Source: Dendrolimus kikuchii
Taxonomy: Eukaryota > Arthropoda > Insecta > Lepidoptera > Lasiocampidae
Length of the DNA stretch: 64,000 nt
Reading direction: 5' to 3'
Assembly: GCA_019925095.2 (NCBI GenBank)
Contig: CM034398.1
Coordinates: forward strand, 6,587,001-6,651,000
The notes under the pieces were generated by a model. That model did no database searches and was not told the origin of the DNA. It was given only the letters and a program-made list of their open reading frames with translations. This document shows, piece after piece, positions 56,092-64,000 of the stretch. The translations under genes and the position numbers were made by a program. How positions within the stretch are numbered: the stretch's first letter is position 1; each line of letters starts with the position of its first letter.

Positions 56092-56390
56092 TCATAAACG
56101 TCCCCCTGCTGGGCTTAGGCCTCCCTAGTTTTAGACAAACAGACATTATACCCGCAACGCTGGTCCAAGGCGGCTTGATGGGTTTGACATGCCTGTTATC
56201 TCATTGTGCAGCTTTCATCACGATGTTTTCTTTCACCGTCAGCACGTGATAATTGTAATATTATGGATATTTGGTCCGAAAAAACGCCTAAGAGGTTCAT
56301 GCTTTTTAGGGTCAGGATTCTAAACCGTGGCATTTGAATTTGGGACGCGAGTGCATTTACCACTAAGCTACCATGGCTTGACAAATTATT
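56092..56390 (-). mobile_element. tRNA-derived SINE copy
   Basis: The reverse complement starts AAGCCATGGTAGCTTAGTGG (A box), has a decayed B box (GGTTTAGAATCC), and continues through the body modules TATCACGTGCTGACGGTGAA, ACATCGTGATGAAAGCTGC and CCAAGGCGGCTTGATGGG in the order seen at 27505-27812. Confidence 0.75.
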
Positions 56391-56449
56391 GTGTTTATGA
56401 ATGCTTGTAAACAACGCTACAATGGAAGAAAAATGGGAATAGTATACGT

Positions 56450-57735
56450 CTAGTACAAAATATGACTAAAAATTAAAGCCTATTAAAATAAAAACAAGGA
56501 AATAAGAAAAGAGACCAAAAGATAATAAATCAAACTGGCAATTTGGACCGTCAGAGAAAGGTAAAATATATGTTTTTTTTTCGCCAAAAGAAACTGAGTT
56601 CAACAGTAACTAAAAAGAATAAATAAATAAACAGTTAAATAAAGAAAATATTATCTACAACATCTTCAAGTCGGTGTAAAGTAAAACCTAAAAATTACTG
56701 TATTTTCAATATTTTGTTCTTTTAGTCCATCTATAGGAATTTTTATTGTTTTACCTGGTTATAAAAAAAAAAATATTTTTGGCATTTTTGTTAATTTTGA
56801 AGCGGTTTTTTTATATTAACAATATTCAGTTTCCTTAAAATCTTCATCATGGTCACCGTCATCCGTTCAAATTCAAAATTTTCTATTCCGTATAAAGCTG
56901 TGTTGAAATTTACTAAAACTTCAATTTCCATTACGTCTTATTCTCAATCGAACTGATTGCATATTGTCATCATGGTCATCAATATAATATTCTTAAAGAA
57001 ACCATTATAATACTTCCACGCATTCGAAACCATGACTTTTATGTGAATTCATAGCATAATAACGTTTTTGATGTCAGTCCCGACACGTTTTTTTTTTGAA
57101 CTGTTGTATCTAATAGACAATTTTTGATAATGTGATATTTAATAAACAAAAACATTGTGTTGAGTTGAAAGAAGAAATTTGATAAATGAGATATGAAATG
57201 CTATTATTATTATAATGATTATATTGAATTGGAGAGATGATCGCTTTACCTTTGATACATCCGTTTTATTTATTAGTTAATTAGTTTTAATTTTAATAAT
57301 AAGTTAGGTCGATCTTCAGCTTGCTTTAATACACTAAATTATGTGCTATATTTTAACATTAACATAAATAGTTGTAAGTTAACCGAGTTTTAATTTAAAA
57401 CAGTTAAAATTTTACCATTTAATTAAAATTAGTGTAATCCACTATGCATTCCACAGTATACGTGTGATAATGAGTTTGTTTGGAATTTTTGTATGGTTGT
57501 AGGTTTGTTTCTTTGCCCTTTACTGTTTCTTGTTAGGAAGCGATTGTTATGAAATTTTTATATATATAATTACAGAAAATTTATTTTGATCTTTTAAAAT
57601 GAGATTTCTCATAGGACATTAATTATCAACGATGTTAAATATTGTCATAATACGTAAGTAACACGAATGCAGTTATTCGTTAATGGCATTACGTTTAACG
57701 CCATAAATAAGACACATCCGGTCATAGTCAATAAG
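56450..57735. other. 1.3 kb AT-rich, nothing recognised
   Basis: No ORF, repeat family or regulatory signal that I can support. Confidence 0.4.
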
Positions 57736-57743
57736 TATATTAT

Positions 57744-58216
57744 TGTTACGAGTGCGGGACTCGAATTAAAATGCTGTTGGAATGACTATAGAATTTATTA
57801 GAACTATACAAACACCTATAACACAGGTACAAATATAACTGGACACAACCAGTACAAACTGCACGATTCAATAACACGCGCAAAGTCCGTCACTATATAG
57901 CTTATCGAATGTACACACGTCTTGCTTGTATCGTAATCGTCGCTTGACTGCGGTTCTCGCTAGACTGCCTCCACTTTCCATCCTACCGTCGTTTTATACT
58001 TCACAAATATAAGTGTGCCCGCCCGTATCGTCGACTTAATTTCCTAGAAATACGTAATCCGCACACCTGCTTAATTATTCCTGCGAACGGCCATAAACTA
58101 GTACAATACACAATATACTGTTTTTCTAAGCAAATAAAAGAAGTCCAAATGTGGGAAGGTAATAAACTGTGATTTATGGCAGGCAGGTGTGTATTCACCT
58201 TTGTCGGCATGTAACA
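57744..58216 (-). mobile_element. Solo LTR, 473 bp
   Basis: On the minus strand it runs TGTTACATGCCGAC ... CACTCGTAACA, so it starts TG and ends CA with a 6-bp inverted terminus. It has LTR transcription signals in the right order: a TATA box (AAGTATAAAACGACGG, near 58000), about 200 bp later the poly(A) signal AATAAA (57793-57798) and a short U5. ATATTAT borders it on both sides (57737-57743 and 58217-58223). No internal region is attached. It is unrelated to the BEL/Pao LTR at 41344. The superfamily (BEL or Gypsy) is open; the 7-bp flanking match is longer than the usual 4-6. Confidence 0.75.
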
Positions 58217-58459
58217 ATATTATCGCAAGTGGAGCCCGAGCATTACAAATAATCTTTAAACATACGGCCACTAGGCGTAAGTCGAGTCAATCGGATTCCA
58301 TATATTCCTTCACTCCAGCTTAATTCAATATGGAGGTTTTTGACTAACTACGAATAAATGGAATTCATGTTCTTGAAATTTTTCTGGAAGTATATTACAT
58401 TTTAATCAAAAGGTAACTATCACAAGCCTTAGAAAATATAACTGCACAGAAAAACATCA

Positions 58460-59112
58460 TACCTATTAATATTAAATATGCGAAAGTAACTCTGTCTGTC
58501 TGTTACACTTTCACGGAAAACCACTCGACCAATTTGGCTGAAACTCAGTGTATTTGGGGATAGATTTATGTAACGGTTATCCCAGAAAGTAGAATAGGTT
58601 TGTTTTTTATTTGCCATTTTCGTAATTTTGGTTATTGTGGTAATTTTGGTCAATTTTATAATTTTGGTCATTTATATACTTTACAGATAGATAGACGGGG
58701 ATAGATAAATAAAACTAGAACGGGTTGAAATAGAGGATAAAAGTTTGCGTGGGAGAGCAATCATTTCTCAAGTTTATAGGTATAAAAATTTATTATCTAT
58801 AAAAAATGCGATAGTAACTCGACCTATTTGTCTGTTAAGTTTTCACAGAAAAACTGCTAGGAGTACTGTATCGGTTTTGATGTAATTTTGTTTAAATGTA
58901 GTTTTCATACCGAAAATGGACATAAATACTTTTTACGCCGGGAGATGGGATAGTTTGCGATATACAGTGAAGTAAAACTTCCGGGGGCAAATTGCACTAA
59001 CACAAAAATTTATTGCAATGTAACCTGTAGAATAGTTAGCAGGCGTTAGCCTGCTCTTGTTTAAACAAGAGGTACGCACTCGAGTTTCACCCACGGCGTA
59101 GCCGCGGGGTAA
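58460..59112 (+). repeat. Two related Helitron-like modules
   Basis: ATGCGAAAGTAACTCTGTCT and ATGCGATAGTAACTCGACCT open two similar segments at about 58478 and 58804; each continues with TTTTCAC or TTTCACGGAAAACC and a CGG/CGATTT-like core, and the second ends GGCGTAGCCGCGGGGTAA. A short AATTTTGGT repeat (about 58625-58672) and two adjacent hairpins (59036-59071) lie inside. Confidence 0.5.
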
Positions 59113-59114
59113 AT

Positions 59115-59590
59115 TCCAATTTGGTTATATTTCTGATAGTAGAAATCATCAAAAACATGTTAAGAATAAAAAAACAAAATTTTAATTTACCGGCGCGAGG
59201 CTGGTCGCGCCATTTGTTCACAGATAAAAAAAAGGTTAAATCCTCCTTTAAAAACGGGAGTTTCCTTTGTCTAAAAAAAGTAAAAAGCAAAAGCGCTTCG
59301 TTCGGACAATCGGTTGAATTTATCAAAATAATAAGGCGTTGGGGAAATACGTTTAATAGTTTGTTAAGCGTTGTAACGTTGGTGTAATGAGAATACTGGC
59401 CGTAATAACAGTAACAGTGAAAAATAATAACCTCGCCTGGTTTTGTGATAGCGAGTGGAGTTAAGCCTACGGGATATTATACACTCCGATTTACTTTACT
59501 GCAGTTTTAAAACTATTAAACGTTCTTCATATTTTATACTTGTTAGAATCTGGCAGATAGACTAACAGTTGACCTGATGATGAAGTCATT
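59115..59590. other. No gene recognised
   Basis: An 88-codon plus frame (59121-59387) and 79-codon minus frame (59087-59326) overlap; neither is recognised. Lys-rich composition on the plus frame reflects A-runs. Confidence 0.35.
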
Positions 59591-59592
59591 AC

Positions 59593-60390
59593 GGTTGACC
59601 TAATGTGCATATTATTACAATTACTACGTGCTAACGGTGAAGGAAAACTACTAAAAACTAAACTACAATTAGTCACAATACCGTGTAACTCTGAATTCAG
59701 ATACCTCGGTTCACTAATGCAGAGTAATTGTGATATAGAGAAGGATTTAAGGAGAAAATAAATGTACCATGGCTAAAGTGGAGATAGGTAATGCCACTGA
59801 AACGTCTCCACTCAGCTGAGATGAGAATGTAAAGATGCATGTGTGGAGTTACAAGAATGGATAAGGTGAGAAATGAGTATATAAGGGGATTTTTTGAAAG
59901 TTGCACCCGTAACTGAAAAATTGAGTGGAAGAATATTAAGGTGGTATGGACATGTAATGAGGAGGGATGAAAGATACGTAACAAAAAGAATGTTAAACTG
60001 CAAGGTTGATGGATACAACTGTAAAGGTAGACCAAAAAGAGATGGATGGATTGTGTGATGTGATAATTATGATGATTTGTGGTGTGTCAGAGGACGTAGT
60101 TCAGAATAACGGAGTATGGAAGGAAAAGCCACATTGTGCCGATCCCAAATAATTGGAAGAATGTGAAAGAAAAGAAAGAACGGTGAAGGCAAACATCGTG
60201 ATGAAACTTGCACATCCAGATAACCGGTGTGTCAAATCTGCCTCGGAAAAGCCAAGCATAACATTTGCAAAAATGTTCATGTTTCAAAAAAATATTTACT
60301 TTGACTTTGAAGCATGGCGGGTATACTGTCCGTTCTCCTATAAATAGAAAACCCGAGTCTATCAGTAGGATGTTTATGGGTTGTTATTAT
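59593..60390 (+). mobile_element. tRNA-derived SINE split by a LINE insertion
   Basis: 59593-59648 (GACCTAATGTGCATATTATT ... AACGGTGAAGGAAAAC) and 60179-60390 (CATCGTGATGAAACTTGCAC, GCGGGTATACTGTCC) are adjacent parts of the SINE at 27580-27812. The A- and B-box head is missing. A further segment around 60257-60312 is extra relative to the 27.5 kb copy. Confidence 0.75.
59649..60178 (+). pseudogene. RTE-like LINE fragment nested in the SINE
   Basis: Translates in shifting frames as KTKLQLVTIPCNSEFRYLGS, then MQSNCDIEKDLRRK, a deletion, then CGVTRMDKVRNEY, RILRWYGHVMRRDERYVTKR and MLNCKVDGYNCKGRPKRDGW. FRYLGS, LRWYGHV.RRDE and GRPK are hallmarks of the RTE-type ORF C-terminus; the piece between the thumb start and the distal end is lost. 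It is flanked by AACGGTGAAGGAAAAC and AACGGTGAAGGCAAAC (59633-59648 and 60179-60194), a 16-bp duplication with one mismatch. Minus-strand frames of 68 and 112 codons here are shadows. Confidence 0.8.
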
Positions 60391-60756
60391 TTTATTTTCA
60401 CACAAACAGATAAGCCTTAGGTACTTGTAAACAACCATTATTCGACAATTGTTGTAAATATTTAGAAAAAACTGCACTTACAATAGGCATTTTTCTAAAT
60501 AAAAATGTCATTATCTCTCTTCATACCAACCGCTTGTTTATGGATGTAAGGGCTATTCAATTTAAGATAGCTGCACCGAAGCACTGCTACAGGCGAGGTG
60601 TGCGTATGAGAAATTACCGCTCTCGGTATCCTACACATTGTTATTCGTTATAAATTATTCCAGTTTATTGAGCTGATTAATATGCTCAAGTAATTTAGAT
60701 CTATAGGCTAAACTTCGCAGTTAATATATATACATATAGGTAGGTATAGTGGCGGA

Positions 60757-61020
60757 ATGAAAATGTTGGCCAGTTTTCAAATTGATTCAATTAACGTTCC
60801 GCGAGCACATGTTATCTTTTCAAACTAAGTCACAGGAGAGACCGTTCCACACAAAATTATGTTTAACTGTTTGACAATAAAGTTCAAAATTACTTAGATC
60901 AAAGTTGTTTTATTTTCTATCTTGTCTAAGAAGATTGTTTAAAGAAGTAAAACCTTTTTATTGGTTTTAATATTTATGATAAGCGTGGTGATTATCTTTG
61001 TTTCTTATTGTTGTTGCAAT
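60757..61020 (-). repeat. Dispersed repeat, inverted partner of 41720-41970
   Basis: GCCAGTTTTCAAATTGATTC, AACGTTCCGCGAGCACATGT, GACCGTTCCACACAAAATTA, TCTATCTTGTCTAAGAAGAT and TATTGGTTTTAATATTTATG are the reverse complement of the earlier copy. Confidence 0.7.
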
Positions 61021-61249
61021 TTTCTTTTGTCACAATTCTATCTATACATACAATTAAATAAAATTAAATGAATAGACAGAATCAAATATTTAAGCCGTAT
61101 AGTAAGTTCGGGTAATAGACATATTTCTTGCTTAGCTTTGATTAATAAAAGGCCGGTGTTAATAATCCCAAAAGCTTTATTTAATTTTTAATGTTCATCT
61201 TTTATCCGATTAATCATTAAGCGATTAATCAAAGAATACATTTTTAAAG

Positions 61250-61520
61250 TGTTAAATATGGCAACGTTAGCCGCGTATGCGCAAGCGCAGGTCGGTATCG
61301 GATCGAAATTCGCACGCCGACCCGCTCCGCCCCGCCCATCGATTTGTATTATGCCATACACCGTGGCTTCGGCGAGACTTGGACATTAAATGATTTCATT
61401 TATAAATCGTTTTTAGTGGTTCTTGAATGCCTGGGGGCTTAATCGGACACTCTCGGCAGGGCAGGCGTGGATTGCTGCGGAGTTGTAGCACTTTAAAGCT
61501 GTCCGGATTTGACATCAGTT
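61250..61520. other. GC-richer, apparently non-repetitive patch
   Basis: TATGCGCAAGCGCAGG is near the NRF1-type palindrome, followed by CACGCCGACCCGCTCCGCCC and, later, GGCAGGGCAGGCGTGG. No ORF. It could be a promoter or enhancer of an unseen gene, but the evidence is only compositional. Confidence 0.25.
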
Positions 61521-61529
61521 CATTTCTTC

Positions 61530-64000
61530 TATTGACTCTTACGCAAATGTTAATAGTAGTGAGATTTAAGCGCTATACGCGTTGTAAAAACGTTTTATTT
61601 TAATACGAGGCCTGTTATAGTTTGAACATAATTTGAGTTTTCGTAATGTCAAATCATTAGCCATATCATCACGAAATTTCCGATAATTTGGAGAAATAGA
61701 AATTGGTTAAGATCTTTGCGATGAAGTCGGGCCTTCTGTTTAATATCATCGTTATCGCGTCATTTCAGGGGACTGATATCATGTCATGCGACACAAGTGC
61801 CTTAGAAAACACAGTTTGCTTCATTCGGAGACCTATATGGACAAGTACCGGAGAGACCTGTGCGTCGGTGAAGTATAAATTGAATATAAAATACGCGATA
61901 AATTGGTCCTGATTAGAAGTCATGTCATAACACAGCTCTAGTAGAAAGATTAGTTGTCTTTTAACACTTAATTACTCAAATCTGCTAGAATGGAACAATA
62001 ATTTGATTACTTCGCAATACATAAAGTTAAGATAACTGTCAAAAGCTATTCCAGTTATAAATAATCCTATTCGTTCATCTTTACACCTTCCTGTTCCCGT
62101 GTAAATCTTTAATTGTCCTTTTTCTAAATTATGAAATTTTAACAAGCTATTTGTAATATTAGTTTTATATTCGATTAGTACAGGTAGCCAGTAAACACTC
62201 AGAATGGCGCCTACTGGCTGGCCCAGTCCTTTTGCTTCATCATGATCAACACACATTCTTCAAATTAGTATGTCAACTTGTTCTCAATGCATTCAATTAT
62301 AACGGTTTTATAATTAACCATTTAACAGCATAGACAAGTTGTACCTTGCACTAAATTGACTTTAATTAAAACAGCAGCATTTAAATTATTATAATCTGCA
62401 TCCAATAAGGCATAAACATCTGTAGTGTATATTACGACACTAATTCGCAAGATATTAAGAAATATGGTAAGTAATCCTATAGCGGTTATAAAGGTTTAAT
62501 TAAATTATGCACCGAATCAATTTGTGCGGACTGGAACTAAACAGAAATTTAATTAGGTTTAAGCAAGGGTATATGTCGAAAAGGTCTTCAGAAAAAAAGA
62601 AGCGAGGCATAAGCCTCGAATACCTGAGGTGATTTTAAGAATCTCGAGCACCTTGTGGCAAATTGAAAAAGGACGCGCTGGCTCGCCGAGTTAATAATAA
62701 ATTCTCAAATAATAATAATTCATAAATAATAATCGTGTAGGAAACAAAATAAAAACATTATACACGTCGAAATAATAAAGGATTCACCAAGGATCGTTGT
62801 TGACACGGGGTGATTTTTGTTTTATAATCCAACCTCTTAACAATTTGGGGTGTTAGTGGGCTTTATGTACAAACAATAGACTTATTTATTATGACAATGA
62901 GTTATGTGTACATTAATGTTAGTAACTTTCAATTGTGGAATTGTAAAACAAATATACTGATACTTGTCTATGATATTGATTGTGGTTAGTAATTTGCGTA
63001 CTGGCAGGTAAAGGAAATCAATCCGTACAGACTAGACAAATGTATTAATAATCTCAGGATAACCAAACTTTAGGTCATTGATTGACACCAAACAACGGAG
63101 TTCTTGTGGCAACTAGAAAATTTACATTTCATCAAACAGTTGACCTTATCTATATAAATACAATTTTTATTCTAAAAAAAAAAAATCAATATCCTGCATT
63201 TTAGTTCATTTTAACCAATATTTTTTGGAAATAAATTTACATGACAAACAACAATAACAAAAACCTGTATAATGTTAATTTGTTAAAAGAGTTTTGAGAG
63301 TTTACCTCCACATCGATCCTCAAGTGATTACTGATTACATACTGCTATAACTGTTACTTAGATTCAATAATAGAGCAATTATTAGCACTATTTTAAATTG
63401 AAATAGCGCTGTGAATATTCATTTGTGATTGCTTACTTTCGTTGTAAATTGTTAGGCGTATGCTGGTTTGGGTCACGCTCTCGGCCCGGCGCTTCTCCTG
63501 GCGCATAAGGACGAGAATATACATGCCTGTACCTTGCATGCTTGGATGCCAGTTTATTGCGAGTGCTAATTACATGTATATACGCAAAATGTAATGTTTT
63601 TACTTGGTATACCTACATGAAGATATTAATTTGATTTTGTGGCATGGAATATGCGAGAAGGAATGTGGCTGGCTAAAAAATCGACACGTGTATAAATATG
63701 CGAGATGTGTATATAAGCATGCCTCTTTTTCTTTTCTTTTTGTATTTCATTAATTTAGCTAGATCTACAGGTAGTAAAATTATGGTACTATTTTATTCAC
63801 TTCGAATGCTTTTGATAATTAACTTGATGCAAAAACTAGAAATTGTACTGTAAAGGACTTGAATAGTGTCATGTACTGGCTCTTATATGCTTCTTTCAAT
63901 AGACATGCGAGGCAATATATTGCATGCAAGATTACTTACAAATGTTTCGACTTGCATATGCCGTCAAATAGCAAGCAAGGTACAGTTTTTATTTGCAGAC
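61530..64000. other. 2.5 kb AT-rich end, no gene recognised
   Basis: Short frames at 61703-61912 (plus) and 61972-62256 (minus, 94 codons) show no domain. 62555-62692 contains an unrecognised 46-codon frame and the hairpin CGAGGCATAAGCCTCG. ACGGAGTTCTTGTGGCAACT at about 63093 resembles 927-946 near the window start. Confidence 0.4.

Noticed and set aside
62555..62692. 46-codon frame with basic residues as a host exon
   Set aside because: Too short, no clear splice sites, and a stop lies just upstream in frame.

Overview
This is AT-rich animal nuclear DNA, almost certainly from a moth or butterfly (Lepidoptera). I infer this from the repeats, which I recognise by eye: RTE-like LINEs with a TATG-repeat tail, CR1/Jockey-like LINE 3' ends that share a small hairpin, Helitron-like repeats ending in CTAG next to T, A-tailed and tRNA-derived SINEs, a BEL/Pao LTR retrotransposon and a mariner remnant. 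There is no bacterial operon, rRNA, true tRNA gene or CRISPR array. The window reads as intergenic or intronic DNA that has filled with transposable elements.

Layout. 0-5.2 kb: hairpin MITE, GC-rich repeat, (AT)n, an RTE 3' fragment with a clean target-site duplication, a SINE, and a complete but internally deleted mariner with terminal inverted repeats and TA duplication. 5.2-8.6 kb: GC-rich remnant, a second MITE, a SINE, then the largest RTE-like LINE copy (frameshifted RT). 8.6-21 kb: tRNA-like SINE, MITEs, LINE tails, a Helitron-like element and a decayed retroelement C-terminal domain on the minus strand. 21-29 kb: nested repeats, a tandem pair of palindromic MITEs, another RTE fragment, a tRNA-derived SINE and a CR1/Jockey-like LINE end. 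29-37 kb: several Helitron-like copies, one carrying an RTE-like insertion with a 13-bp duplication. 37-41.5 kb: a 578-bp inverted repeat that abuts a BEL/Pao element whose 1170-codon pol frame (end of protease, RT, RNase H, integrase) is intact while gag and most of protease are gone. 41.5-52 kb: SINEs, a GC-rich block, a CR1/Jockey-like LINE end and the only two candidate host coding exons (45.44 and 49.41 kb). 52-64 kb: Helitron-like elements, a 473-bp solo LTR, a SINE split by a LINE, and a sparse AT-rich end.

How the pieces relate. The BEL/Pao pol is the only long intact reading frame and would supply RT and integrase for its own family, but this copy cannot make its own capsid. The RTE-like and CR1/Jockey-like LINEs are 5'-truncated and dead. 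The A-tailed SINE has a 3' end like the 3' UTR of one LINE family here, which suggests it borrows that LINE's RT. The candidate host exons are predictions from splice signals and reading frames only; I do not recognise their gene. I found no undescribed multigene system. The most unusual structure is the inverted repeat fused to the truncated BEL/Pao 5' LTR.
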